Shown: positions 16,950 to 25,830 of the stretch, in pieces
How positions within the stretch are numbered: the stretch's first letter is position 1
How the letters are laid out: the number at the start of each line of letters is the position of its first letter
Virus record (IMG/VR): IMGVR_UViG_3300013094_000033
Span: 1 to 64,000 of that record
Reading direction: 5' to 3' (one strand)
Source: a virus
DNA length: 64,000 bases
Translations under genes and position numbers: made by a program
Notes under the pieces: model-generated
What the model was told of the DNA's origin: nothing
The model's input: the letters and a program-made list of their open reading frames with translations, nothing else
Databases searched by the model: none

Positions 16950-16957
16950 TATTTATC
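16950..16957 (-). promoter_or_regulatory. T4-type late promoter upstream of gp32
   Basis: GATAAATA on the minus strand, about 80 nt before the gp32 ATG. The leader between contains GTATAC...GTATAC copies flanking a GC-rich core (16921-16944) that could fold. T4 gp32 represses its own translation through a structured leader; a similar role here is inference. Confidence 0.5.
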
Positions 16958-16980
16958 TAGTTGCTAGACTTTTGGTAGAT

Positions 16981-18450
16981 TTATTTTTTTAATCCAGCCA
17001 GACTACGAATGAATTCCAAATCGTCCGATTCTTTGACTACTGGATTTTCATTTGGCCAATCCATCCCAGTTGCACCGTATTCATGTGAATGTTCTGGATC
17101 TTGTTGTGGACTTGTCTGTTGAGCGAAATTGGTTTGAGCATCACGTCCATTTTGTTTTAGACTTGCTTGTACTTTTTCGAATACTTCAGGCATATTTGAT
17201 TTTAGCCAAATCTTAACTAACGCTGTTGCATCTGCATCCGGACCATGACTTATTGCCAGCTGTTCAATTGCATCATTCAATTCATCATTGCCAATGATTG
17301 GGCTAACGCTACTACGAGCATCCATGCCATCCATACCAACCGGCAACGGACTTTGCAATAGTTTAATTAATGCTGTTACTTTATCTTCGTTGTCGGGCTT
17401 TGCCCATGTGCCTTCAAAAACACCATCAGCCCATTCTTCCAACTCGTTGCCGTGTTGTGCAAATGCTTCTTCTTGTTGACGCTTGTATGCACGAGCAACA
17501 TATGGTAATGCATCGTCAAATCTTTCATCGTACATTTTTTTAACAAAACGTTCGCGCAATGTATTTACATCTATTTCTTCTTCTACGTCTGAGTCAGGTG
17601 TATAAGAATCTAAGAATTCTTGATAGTGTTTCTTATTTGCTAAATGTCTTAGTGTATTTTTAAGTTGTAGATAGTGGTGTGTTGCGGCCTGTGCCATATC
17701 AGCAGTTTCAGCATCTTCAAATTGACGACGTTTAGTTGAACGAACAAAGTGGCTCATTGCAGACATTTCAGCAACCATATTGTTAATGCATTCACCTATC
17801 TCATCGTACATACTACCACCTTCACTTAAGTGACGTGCAGTAGCACGAGCACCATGTAGGTTAGTGTGATCTAGTAAGAAACGCTCGCCACGTGAGTTTT
17901 CAATATAAATTTTTTCAATTCTTCTACCACGGTCGCCACGAACTTTATCGCTAACTGGTGCACCGTGTTTGATTAACAATCGGCACTCACCCATGTCTGC
18001 ATAGCTTTTATGAGTTGTGCCGTATAATTTACTTTCAGTTACTTTAATATCTTGAGAAGTTGATACTTCGTCTGATTTTGCCTGTTGTTTAATATCTTGT
18101 AATTGTAAATTAGATTTATTAATGTCTCGTGTATCAAAAGTTAATAAATTTCTTTTTGCAAATTGTCTTAGATTACGTAAAAATTCATACCATTGTTTTC
18201 TTTGGTCTCTATCCATATCTGCGCTGATATTTTGACCAAAATAAGCCTTTAAGCTAGTTTCATCGATTAAACTAATTGTTACTTTGCCAAATTCTGTGCC
18301 ATCACTGCCAGTATATGTAAAATTAAAAAATCGTGCATTTTCAGGATCTGTTTCAGCCTGTGCTTTTTCGTTACCCAAAGTTACATTGGGAAAACGTGAG
18401 CGTATCTTGTTAAACAGCTCTGTGGAAATGGATTCTATTTCTTTACTCAT
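16981..18450 (-). CDS. Hypothetical protein beside the large terminase
   Basis: 489 aa, charged and mostly helical. There is no domain I can name. The C terminus ends LEFIRSLAGLKK, matching the KRLAGLK end of the gp22 scaffold and internal LAGL/LAGI peptides in head-region proteins. It is the gene directly after terminase on the same strand. The start has no Shine-Dalgarno; the TAAATA core lies 7 nt before ATG. A virion or packaging role is likely from position only. Confidence 0.65.
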   Translation of the reverse strand: MSKEIESISTELFNKIRSRFPNVTLGNEKAQAETDPENARFFNFTYTGSDGTEFGKVTISLIDETSLKAYFGQNISADMDRDQRKQWYEFLRNLRQFAKRNLLTFDTRDINKSNLQLQDIKQQAKSDEVSTSQDIKVTESKLYGTTHKSYADMGECRLLIKHGAPVSDKVRGDRGRRIEKIYIENSRGERFLLDHTNLHGARATARHLSEGGSMYDEIGECINNMVAEMSAMSHFVRSTKRRQFEDAETADMAQAATHHYLQLKNTLRHLANKKHYQEFLDSYTPDSDVEEEIDVNTLRERFVKKMYDERFDDALPYVARAYKRQQEEAFAQHGNELEEWADGVFEGTWAKPDNEDKVTALIKLLQSPLPVGMDGMDARSSVSPIIGNDELNDAIEQLAISHGPDADATALVKIWLKSNMPEVFEKVQASLKQNGRDAQTNFAQQTSPQQDPEHSHEYGATGMDWPNENPVVKESDDLEFIRSLAGLKK

Positions 18451-18460
18451 GATAGTATAT

Positions 18461-20029
18461 TTATCCTAATACAGCTAGAAAAGGCATAGGTTCAATGAAT
18501 GTATCTATGCTGTCCCGCAATTCAGCATCAAGTCCTGCATCAAAATTCTGCATTAACTGTGCCATTCTAACTACAAGTAGCGTTGCCATGACCAAATCGT
18601 CATGCTCTCCCAATTTGGCTGCATAACTAGATCCTGTTGCTACAAAATTCTTTAATTCACTTACAAGCATTTTACTTGCTATAGCCATTCGTTTTGTTTC
18701 AATTAAACTCTTTAACTTAGAGCATGCAGCCAGCTTTGATTTGTTTAATGTAGTAAATCCTTTGCGATATCTGCCTGTGTGCCCTGTGCGTTTTGGTTCG
18801 CTTAAAAATATACCTGATATATTTTCTTCACCTATTTCATTTATAGCAACTAGTGCGGCTTCTCCCAAGGTATTGTTTTCTACACTATAGTAAACATTGT
18901 TATTACCTGCAATTTCAGCAAGGTACTGACAAATTTCTTTCATAATAACAACTTGGCGTTGTACAATAGTTCTATTATGACTCCACTCTGCAACTTGTTT
19001 TAATCCTGGTAACTCAAATACTTGGATGGCTGCCGGATCACCACCGGTACCTAGGCTTGGATCTAGCCCTACTACATAAGTACAATCTTTTTCAGGCTTT
19101 TTATACCAACGTACTTGTCCTTGTTTTTCTAACGGATCGATGCCCGCCATTTCAACTAAGAACAATGGATTAATAAGAGTTTCATCAAAAATAATGAACT
19201 CGCATTCCATTTCACGACGGAAACGTTCTTCGCCTAACTGCGCTCGCATTTGTTCTGCCCACGCCTCATCACGATCTGGATGTTCTTGCCACTTACTACG
19301 AAACGCTTTAAATCCATTTTTGCCAAGTTCTGTTTCGTTACCGAAATTATCAAATGTGTTGTTAGCTTGACGCCAAATTTGTGCAAACTGGTCTTCGTCT
19401 GAATTTGGTGTACTTGTAATAATACACTTACCACCAGTTGCTAGTGTAGGAGTAATAGAAGTCCAAAACTCTGACGCAATAGTGGGGCGGACGAACGCAA
19501 ACTCATCACAATACAATAAGGATATTGACATACCCCGGCCTGTGTTTTCTGTGGTTGTTTGACTTACAATACGACTTCCATTTTCAAAGTCCAAACTTCC
19601 TTTGTTGTAACTGGTAACACCAGCACGTATAAAGTCCGGACAGTTTTCATATGCATACCGAACACGTTGCATAATCTCTTGTGCGCCCAAGTACTTGTGT
19701 GCCGCAACTAAGATAGTGGAATCGGGCACAAACATAGCGTACCATAATAAGTAGCCAGCGGCAGTAGTTGACTTTCCAGTTTGTCGTGGCATCATACTAA
19801 TCGAAAATCTGTAATTATGATAAGACTCAATTAGTCTTTCTTGATATTCAAATGGTTCATATTGTATTGCACCCTTAGTTGGGTGCTGGATGAAAAAGTA
19901 ACGACTCATAAAATATGAAGGCCCTTTTACTGGGTCTGCACAACGGGCAATTTCCAGAATTTGTTGTTCTGAATAAGACATCTTTCGGTAAGGTGTCTTG
20001 ATAATTGCTGATTCTAAGTCTTTACTCAT
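18461..20029 (-). CDS. 17: Terminase large subunit gp17
   Basis: 522 aa (T4 gp17 is 610). The ATPase domain has Walker A PRQTGKST (81-88) and Walker B LLYCDEFAF (171-179). The C-terminal RNase-H-like nuclease has VVGLDPSLG, SVENN and HDDLVMA acidic residues. It translocates DNA into proheads and cuts concatemers, working with the small subunit gp16 at 24503. Nothing looks truncated; the shorter length reflects a shorter N terminus. Confidence 0.95.
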   Translation of the reverse strand: MSKDLESAIIKTPYRKMSYSEQQILEIARCADPVKGPSYFMSRYFFIQHPTKGAIQYEPFEYQERLIESYHNYRFSISMMPRQTGKSTTAAGYLLWYAMFVPDSTILVAAHKYLGAQEIMQRVRYAYENCPDFIRAGVTSYNKGSLDFENGSRIVSQTTTENTGRGMSISLLYCDEFAFVRPTIASEFWTSITPTLATGGKCIITSTPNSDEDQFAQIWRQANNTFDNFGNETELGKNGFKAFRSKWQEHPDRDEAWAEQMRAQLGEERFRREMECEFIIFDETLINPLFLVEMAGIDPLEKQGQVRWYKKPEKDCTYVVGLDPSLGTGGDPAAIQVFELPGLKQVAEWSHNRTIVQRQVVIMKEICQYLAEIAGNNNVYYSVENNTLGEAALVAINEIGEENISGIFLSEPKRTGHTGRYRKGFTTLNKSKLAACSKLKSLIETKRMAIASKMLVSELKNFVATGSSYAAKLGEHDDLVMATLLVVRMAQLMQNFDAGLDAELRDSIDTFIEPMPFLAVLG

Positions 20030-20089
20030 AATGCCTTTTACTGTATAATATAAGTATATTTAACATCAAACAAAAAATGGTAAATCAAA

Positions 20090-20629
20090 ATGTCAGATAC
20101 CCTATTGCTTAACAGCAACTACGAACCTATTAGTGTACTTCCATTAAGTGTAATCGGATGGCAACATGCAATCAAGCTCATGTATTTGGGCCGCGTCCAT
20201 GTGCTAGAAACTTACCCAAATTGGATTATTCGTTCTGAACGACTTGCGATAAATGTACCTAGTGTATGTGTGACTAAAGAATATTTTCATCACAAAAAGA
20301 ATGTTAAGTTTAGTCGCTACAACATGTATATGCGTGATTTGTTTCAGTGCCAATACTGCAATGATGTATTTGATTTTGAAGAATTAACCATTGACCACGT
20401 GATCCCACGTGCCGAGGGTGGAAAAACATCTTGGACTAACTGTGTGACTGCATGCAAACCATGTAATCATAAGAAAGGTAGCTCGATGAAAATTCGTCCT
20501 CGTATTATGCCGTACAAGCCAGATTACTATGCATTGGTTAATAAGTGGAAAGAAATGCCATTTACTGTTCGCCAAGAATCTTGGAATCAGTATTTAGGTG
20601 TTACTCGTCCTGTCCGGGCATCAGCTTAG
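20090..20629 (+). CDS. HNH endonuclease
   Basis: 179 aa on the plus strand within a minus-strand block. The zinc/HNH core is CQYC (87-90), LTIDHVIPRAEGG (99-111), N117 and CKPCNHKKG (122-130). The N-terminal half (residues 1-80), with FSRYNMYMRD before the core, matches a widespread family of stand-alone HNH proteins. Its 3' end overlaps the opposing gene by 29 nt. It may be a homing-type or host-DNA endonuclease; specificity is unknown. Confidence 0.9.
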   Translation: MSDTLLLNSNYEPISVLPLSVIGWQHAIKLMYLGRVHVLETYPNWIIRSERLAINVPSVCVTKEYFHHKKNVKFSRYNMYMRDLFQCQYCNDVFDFEELTIDHVIPRAEGGKTSWTNCVTACKPCNHKKGSSMKIRPRIMPYKPDYYALVNKWKEMPFTVRQESWNQYLGVTRPVRASA

Positions 20630-20999
20630 GAACAAAACGTTGTTTGGGATTTTTTCTCAGATAGTCTTCAACTTGATCTTTAAGACTTTTGTGATTGATA
20701 CCGGGCTTGGCAAACATAATCAACATCCATAGTTGATCACCAGGCTTGGTATTATATTCTTTAATTAAATTATTACGCTCTTCAGCAGTCCAACTGATGT
20801 TACTGCCTACTGGACTTTCAATTCCAACTTCAGTACCTTGTGGTGTTGTTTTGTTTCCAGTCCATATACCTTCTTCGGTGATTGGTATGCCAGCTAATCT
20901 TTTTAAATCACGTAGATCAGCAGGATCCATTACTGCATCTGTTTCACCTGTTTCGCCACGAGGAACAAAATGCTCACTGGTTACACGATATTGTTTCAT
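20601..20999 (-). CDS. Hypothetical head-region protein with LAGI motif
   Basis: 132 aa. The sequence DLRDLKRLAGIPITEEG carries the LAG(L/I) peptide shared with several neighbours and an ITE/E potential prohead-protease site. The rest is charged. It overlaps its upstream neighbour by 4 nt. No enzymatic motif; a packaged virion role is inferred. Confidence 0.6.
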   Translation of the reverse strand: MKQYRVTSEHFVPRGETGETDAVMDPADLRDLKRLAGIPITEEGIWTGNKTTPQGTEVGIESPVGSNISWTAEERNNLIKEYNTKPGDQLWMLIMFAKPGINHKSLKDQVEDYLRKNPKQRFVPKLMPGQDE

Positions 21000-21409
21000 T
21001 TTTTCTTAATGAGTTGTATATCGCCAACTACTCTATGTGGGCTAACTCTATGCACCGCTGAATGCTCTGTGCTATTGTTGTCGGTCATGTCTAACTGACT
21101 GAGTGGATCTCCGCCACGTGGGGGCAATCCAATTTGCTCTAATGCAAAATCAATCATATCGCCTTCTACATCAGTATATGTGGTCATTATAGGATCACCA
21201 CTGAAGGCACCAGTTTCTGGAGTCTTAATTTCAGGAGCACCAGCTAATGCTATTCCAAAACGATATTGTTGATAAAAACTACCATTGGATTTGTTCATGC
21301 TCAATGCTGGTAAGGATTTAAGTCCTTTTATTCCAGCAAACTGGTCAGGGCTTAATGCTTTGCCATTAGCTGATGGGACATCTTCAGTGATAATTTCGTT
21401 AATTTTCAT
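20996..21409 (-). CDS. Putative internal head protein
   Basis: 137 aa. The N terminus MKINEIITED is shared almost exactly with the gene at 32504 (MKINEIITEG). It resembles the ~10-residue T4 capsid-targeting sequence that ends in a (I/L)xE prohead-protease site. The remainder shows no known fold. It starts one nt after the previous stop. Confidence 0.6.
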   Translation of the reverse strand: MKINEIITEDVPSANGKALSPDQFAGIKGLKSLPALSMNKSNGSFYQQYRFGIALAGAPEIKTPETGAFSGDPIMTTYTDVEGDMIDFALEQIGLPPRGGDPLSQLDMTDNNSTEHSAVHRVSPHRVVGDIQLIKKK

Positions 21410-21410
21410 A

Positions 21411-21941
21411 TTACCAAACTCTGCAAGACCAACGTCTTGTATCAGTATTAAGTTTTCTAATTCCGCTTACGTTTAATTCAAAAATTTTATCAGCATGACG
21501 TACATAAACTTTAGATTCATTTTTCTTTTTGTTTATTGCACGCTCATTTTTGTCTGCTATTTTTTGCATCTTTTTAACATGCGGCATATCTTGTATTTCG
21601 CCGTTAGGGCTATCAATTGAAGTGCCGTAATTCTTTACACTCTTACCCTCGGACTGATCGGTGTGTTCATCACTAAGTGGTTTAGGATTAATGTATGTAG
21701 GAAATATTTTCATTCCTTCTTCTTCATCAGGAGAAACAAACATACCTTCAGTTATGTTATAACGCTGTAATGCTTCTAGTAATGCACTATCACCTTCGAT
21801 TACTATACCATCTTCAGCTAACTCAATAACACGAGACTGTAATTTAGTTATTTCTTTAATAACAATATCAAAGCGATCGCCAACCACTGGATTGTGGCTA
21901 GCGTATTCTGCTTCAGCTAAGTAGTCGTTAAATGATTTCAT
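21411..21941 (-). CDS. Putative internal head protein
   Basis: 176 aa. The N terminus MKSFNDYLAEAE is very close in pattern to T4 internal-protein targeting peptides (MKxYxEFIAE), with LAE/A as the cleavage site. The middle has a short beta-rich stretch around DRFDIVIKEI and IVIEGDSALL. The C-terminal part is basic (NERAINKKKNESK), suitable for contact with packaged DNA. It overlaps the next upstream gene by 4 nt. Confidence 0.65.
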   Translation of the reverse strand: MKSFNDYLAEAEYASHNPVVGDRFDIVIKEITKLQSRVIELAEDGIVIEGDSALLEALQRYNITEGMFVSPDEEEGMKIFPTYINPKPLSDEHTDQSEGKSVKNYGTSIDSPNGEIQDMPHVKKMQKIADKNERAINKKKNESKVYVRHADKIFELNVSGIRKLNTDTRRWSCRVW

Positions 21942-23845
21942 TTTACTGATTTTTTAATACTTTCGTACTCGGCTTCCATGTACGATTCTAATGTAGGAAT
22001 CTGCTTAACTGGTTTAGCAGGACGATCAGGTTGTGGTTTCATCTTATTGTCGCCAAGACCGTCGTAATTGTCCTTTTCGCCAAAATCGCCTTCGCCTGGA
22101 TTCATAGTAGAACCCTTCATTGATTGATACTTAGGTGTTGGTTTATTAACTGGATCAGCACCTGCGTCTTCAACATCTGTGCTACCATATGTAGCTGTAG
22201 TTTTTGCAAGAGCTTCTTCTAACTTGGAAGAATCTAAACCAGCAATCTTCATCATTTGTATTAGTTCGTTAGCTTCTTTAACTGCGATTTCTTTGCCACC
22301 AACAGTTACAGTTTCACCAGGTTGTACGCCATCCTTTTTGGCATCACGTACTGCCTTACCAAATGCGTTGCCTTCCATTTCTGGCTCTTCATCTAGTTCG
22401 CTAGTATCCGTATACTCTTTGCCATCTAAATCAAACTTTTCACCTTTTGGTGTATCTTTTAATTTAGCTGTAAATGCATTGCCTTCTTCCATACCCTCAA
22501 CTACGTCAAGCCCGGCTAAACGTGCTAGTTCGTTTAGTTCCTGATCTTCAAATGTATTAGATGGCTCTTCGCCGCCAGTAAAGAATCCTTTTAGGCCTTT
22601 ACCAATATCGCCAACATCTTTCTTAAACACATCTAAACGACCTTGTTTTTCTTTACCAAGCTCTAGTGTAGGCCATACTGCCATATCGCCATTGTTTAAA
22701 TGTACGAAACATTTGTTACCTTCGCAACGATCAACAATACCTTGTTGTCCACGATGGAATACTACATCACCTTGATTAAAACCCATATCGACCTGTTGCC
22801 ATGGATCTGCGGCTTGCGTAGCAGCTTCGTCGGCTAATTGTTTCTTGCTGTGATTATGTACTTTTAAGAAAGCATTTAGTTTATCACTGCATTCACCTGT
22901 TTGTTTGTAGTGATCCATGTCTGCATGTAACTCATTTAACATTTCTTCTAGAGTCATGTCGTGATCACGCATCATTTCAGCAAAGTTTACGCTTTCAACG
23001 ATACGACCTAATTTCTTTTCAAGTATGCTTAGACTTTCGCCCATAGTGTGTACTGTTCCTTTTTTGCCTTTTGGTGGCTCACCGGGAACACGACCAAATG
23101 GGTCATTAAATTTCTTACCAAATGTTGGTAAATTTGCTGCAGACTTTTCACTGTCGGCTTTCTTTGGACGTCCTTTAACACCTTTGTTGATAACACGCTT
23201 AGGTGCTTCGTCGCCGGTAAAGTCAGGATCATTGTAGTAACTACGTCCATAGCGATCTGGACCTTTGGTTACATTGTATGAATGCTCTGTACAATTGCCT
23301 TCGGCACACATAGCGCATTCTTCCATATAGTCCATTTTGTCATTGAAGTTTTTTACATCAGCATCTCTGTGCTTTTTAATCATGTCTAAACGTTTCTGTG
23401 CGTCTACATCACCGGCATCGGCTTTCTTTTTAAGTTCAGCATGATAGTGTGCTTTTGAGTCTCTAGCCTGTTGAGCATCAACATTATTTGGATTATATGC
23501 TTCTTCGATATCAGTTTCTTCTAACTTACCTTGCTTGGCTAATTTAGCACGAACAGCACCTGCCACACGGTCTCCAGCTTCTTTGCTACCATAACGCTTG
23601 GCAGCGTCTTTGCTAATTTTAGCAAAATTCTTACCTGGCTTGCCTTCGTCACGTTCAAACATCTGTTGAAGTTTAGTTTCAACTGGATCAATGTTACGCA
23701 ATCCAGATAGAATACTACCTTGTGATTCAACGCTTTCACGTATCATTTGTGCTTTGTCTTTAATAACTTCAGCAGGTGTTGGTTGCAATGCATCTAGCTT
23801 ACCTAGAATGTTGTAAATGTTATCGTGTGGGTGATTTTGTGCCAT
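21938..23845 (-). CDS. Large modular, probably disordered head protein
   Basis: 635 aa, highly charged, Lys/Asp/Glu/Gly-rich. It has several Cys near residues 178-188 (ECAMCAEGNC) and a central segment with a FNQGDVVFHRGQQG start. The LAGL-type peptides LARLAGLDVVEG and MKIAGLDSSKLEE occur in the second half. There are also two related EGNAF modules, each followed by a DGK/GGK turn. Many LxE/IxE sites could be cut by gp21. It may be a prohead core or internal protein. SD GAGGA precedes the ATG. Confidence 0.6.
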   Translation of the reverse strand: MAQNHPHDNIYNILGKLDALQPTPAEVIKDKAQMIRESVESQGSILSGLRNIDPVETKLQQMFERDEGKPGKNFAKISKDAAKRYGSKEAGDRVAGAVRAKLAKQGKLEETDIEEAYNPNNVDAQQARDSKAHYHAELKKKADAGDVDAQKRLDMIKKHRDADVKNFNDKMDYMEECAMCAEGNCTEHSYNVTKGPDRYGRSYYNDPDFTGDEAPKRVINKGVKGRPKKADSEKSAANLPTFGKKFNDPFGRVPGEPPKGKKGTVHTMGESLSILEKKLGRIVESVNFAEMMRDHDMTLEEMLNELHADMDHYKQTGECSDKLNAFLKVHNHSKKQLADEAATQAADPWQQVDMGFNQGDVVFHRGQQGIVDRCEGNKCFVHLNNGDMAVWPTLELGKEKQGRLDVFKKDVGDIGKGLKGFFTGGEEPSNTFEDQELNELARLAGLDVVEGMEEGNAFTAKLKDTPKGEKFDLDGKEYTDTSELDEEPEMEGNAFGKAVRDAKKDGVQPGETVTVGGKEIAVKEANELIQMMKIAGLDSSKLEEALAKTTATYGSTDVEDAGADPVNKPTPKYQSMKGSTMNPGEGDFGEKDNYDGLGDNKMKPQPDRPAKPVKQIPTLESYMEAEYESIKKSVK

Positions 23846-23852
23846 TTTATTC

Positions 23853-24467
23853 TTATCCTCTAGGTTTGCGATATATTTTATTTTGATTACTACCTACAGG
23901 ATCTACATTTCCTTGTGGTAAATCATTTGTAGTTTTGCCGTATGATGGATCTTTAGCTCCGCCAATTGTAGTATCGTTACCAGCAATTTCAAACTTACGA
24001 CTTTCTAATTCTTTTAATAGGCTACCAATGCGACTTTGTCCAACCATTGCAGGGGCTTCTTTGCTACCGCCTAAGTCTTCTACATCCAATAAAGCACCAG
24101 TATGATCTTTGCCTGCGGCTTCTGCTTCATCTGTATAATTAGCTTCATGTAAATTACGTACAGCAATCCAGTCTGGATTTAAATGAGCACGTTCTTTTAA
24201 ACACTGGCGAATAGCAACTGTAGTTGTTGGGTATGTTACTTTAACATCAAATGTCCAGCACTCACAAGCACCGCCCCATTGAGGGAATTCTCTATGTTCT
24301 TGTATTGGTAAACTTTTAATTGCACTAATACTTTCCAATTGATAAGTTTCAAGAGCAGACTTGATTTTATTAATTGTTTCTGTAGTAGGCTTAGTACCTG
24401 CTAATTTAATACGAAACTCACTTGGCTTGCTAAGTTCGTATATGTACTGTTGGAATGGTTTCATCAT
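23853..24467 (-). CDS. Putative internal or head protein
   Basis: 204 aa. The N terminus MKPFQQYIYEL (from the second Met) follows the capsid-targeting pattern. The domain up to residue about 100 contains WGGACECWTFDVKV, and a Gly/Asn-rich tail follows. Function unknown. The start has AGGA and a TAAATA late-promoter core 18 nt farther upstream. Confidence 0.6.
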   Translation of the reverse strand: MMKPFQQYIYELSKPSEFRIKLAGTKPTTETINKIKSALETYQLESISAIKSLPIQEHREFPQWGGACECWTFDVKVTYPTTTVAIRQCLKERAHLNPDWIAVRNLHEANYTDEAEAAGKDHTGALLDVEDLGGSKEAPAMVGQSRIGSLLKELESRKFEIAGNDTTIGGAKDPSYGKTTNDLPQGNVDPVGSNQNKIYRKPRG

Positions 24468-24502
24468 TATATTCCTATATTGTTATATTTAGTCAAAAAG
24501 TC

Positions 24503-24994
24503 TTATTTGTCTTGCTTGTTGGCTAAGATCTGCTTTAGTAGATCGTTACGATCCAGAACTATACCTTGTCCATCCAATGGTATGTCCTCAACTTTGGTAT
24601 CTTTTTTAATCTGATGGTCTAGTTTAGCTTTTTGTAACTGCAAGTTAATCATACGCAACTTTTTATCCATTTTTGCTGTCTTAGCAGTTATAGCATGTCC
24701 TAGCATAGTACTAGCTGTTTGTAATATAACACCAGCAAATCTTGGATCACTGTTCATTCCCAAATCAATCATGTCTTCAGCACGTTGTTTAGCCATGTTA
24801 GCCAATTCGTCTAGCTCTGCATCACCGGCTTCTAAGTCTTTTACCAATGGCAATGCCGCGTCAATTTTACCAATGGCCGAATCAACTTCAGCGATTACAT
24901 CACGATTTTCTTGGATAAAATCCTGTGCGCTCTGAGCTGTGGGCTCATCAGGAATAGGTGGTAGATTTAATAGTTCTTCGAGTTTTTTAGTCAT
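24503..24994 (-). CDS. 16: Terminase small subunit gp16-like
   Basis: 163 aa (T4 gp16 is 164). It is almost all helical, with a central coiled-coil pair (residues about 55-115), as in T4-family gp16 that forms oligomeric rings. The positions of the hydrophobic core helix FAGVILQTASTMLGHAIT and the following Lys-rich helix fit. It recognises DNA and stimulates gp17. The start lacks an SD, and TAAATA lies 5 nt before ATG. Assigned from pattern and position. Confidence 0.7.
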   Translation of the reverse strand: MTKKLEELLNLPPIPDEPTAQSAQDFIQENRDVIAEVDSAIGKIDAALPLVKDLEAGDAELDELANMAKQRAEDMIDLGMNSDPRFAGVILQTASTMLGHAITAKTAKMDKKLRMINLQLQKAKLDHQIKKDTKVEDIPLDGQGIVLDRNDLLKQILANKQDK

Positions 24995-25002
24995 ACCAAT
25001 AT

Positions 25003-25437
25003 TTATTTGGCACGACCCTGGTGGAACAAATCATTTTCAGTAATAATTCTAAACTTAACATTATTTGCCTTGCACCAAGCTCCTGCAGCTTGCCATTTTG
25101 CCATGTTTAGTATAGCGGCCGCTTTGTCCCTGGTACTACGTGCATTTTCTAATGTAGTTTCCTTACTGGGTTTGATTTCCCATAATTCGCCATGTTGGCT
25201 TCCATTTGCATCTACAAACGTAACAAAAAAATCTGGTACATATATTGTATTTTTACCTGTAAATGGATTACGGTAGTTAATATGTATTGCTTCGTTTGCC
25301 CAATTGAGTATTGCAGGATTGTTATCGCACATTACCATAACAGAGTGTTCCCAACTGCTACGATAGTGCGGTGCTTTTTTACCTACATATTTTTCTGGAT
25401 TTTTTAATTGGAAGAATCCGTTTGCGTATTTGCTCAT
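25003..25437 (-). CDS. 4: Head completion protein gp4-like nuclease
   Basis: 144 aa (T4 gp4 is 150). The N terminus NPEKYVGKK..HYRSSWE aligns with T4 gp4. PD-(D/E)XK-type residues are visible: E30, D69 (YVPDFF), E87 and K89 (LWEIKP). In T4 this small protein is required to finish DNA-filled heads. It overlaps the next gene by 4 nt. Confidence 0.85.
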   Translation of the reverse strand: MSKYANGFFQLKNPEKYVGKKAPHYRSSWEHSVMVMCDNNPAILNWANEAIHINYRNPFTGKNTIYVPDFFVTFVDANGSQHGELWEIKPSKETTLENARSTRDKAAAILNMAKWQAAGAWCKANNVKFRIITENDLFHQGRAK

Positions 25438-25829
25438 GCTACTATTGTTCTTGCAACTACTGGATTAGTGCTTAATCCAGTCTTAACACCTATTAGGCTT
25501 GTAGGTATACGATTAATATTTAAAAATGCAATTAAATAATTACTCAAATCGCCAGCAGGCAATTTTTTAAAATCTGCAAGTACTTGCATGGGATTTAATT
25601 GTTGCGCGGTTGCTGTGTATAGAACTGCCGCGGCTAAATTATCTGCGGCCTGTTTGTTTGATGTGTACTCTTCAAAAAATGCTACCAATGCATCATTTGC
25701 AGGTCCTGTGCTCATATTAACAGAATACAAATTATTAAAATAAATGTTGGTATTTGATGTTCCTGGGGCCGCATTTACGTTTGGACCTTGTAAATTGGTT
25801 GCTGTTGAAACTTGGTTATTAATTGCCAT
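25434..25829 (-). CDS. Virion structural protein, hypothetical
   Basis: 131 aa. The N-terminal 40 residues are Asn/Thr-rich and low in charge. A helical part follows (ALVAFFEEYTSNKQAADNLAA...). It lies 1 nt after the tube-initiator-like gene and overlaps gp4. No known domain; a minor virion protein by context. Confidence 0.6.
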   Translation of the reverse strand: MAINNQVSTATNLQGPNVNAAPGTSNTNIYFNNLYSVNMSTGPANDALVAFFEEYTSNKQAADNLAAAVLYTATAQQLNPMQVLADFKKLPAGDLSNYLIAFLNINRIPTSLIGVKTGLSTNPVVARTIVA

Positions 25830-25830
25830 A

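Noticed and set aside
25434-25829. Assignment as gp53 or another baseplate wedge protein
   Set aside because: No sequence hallmark was visible; left as hypothetical structural protein.
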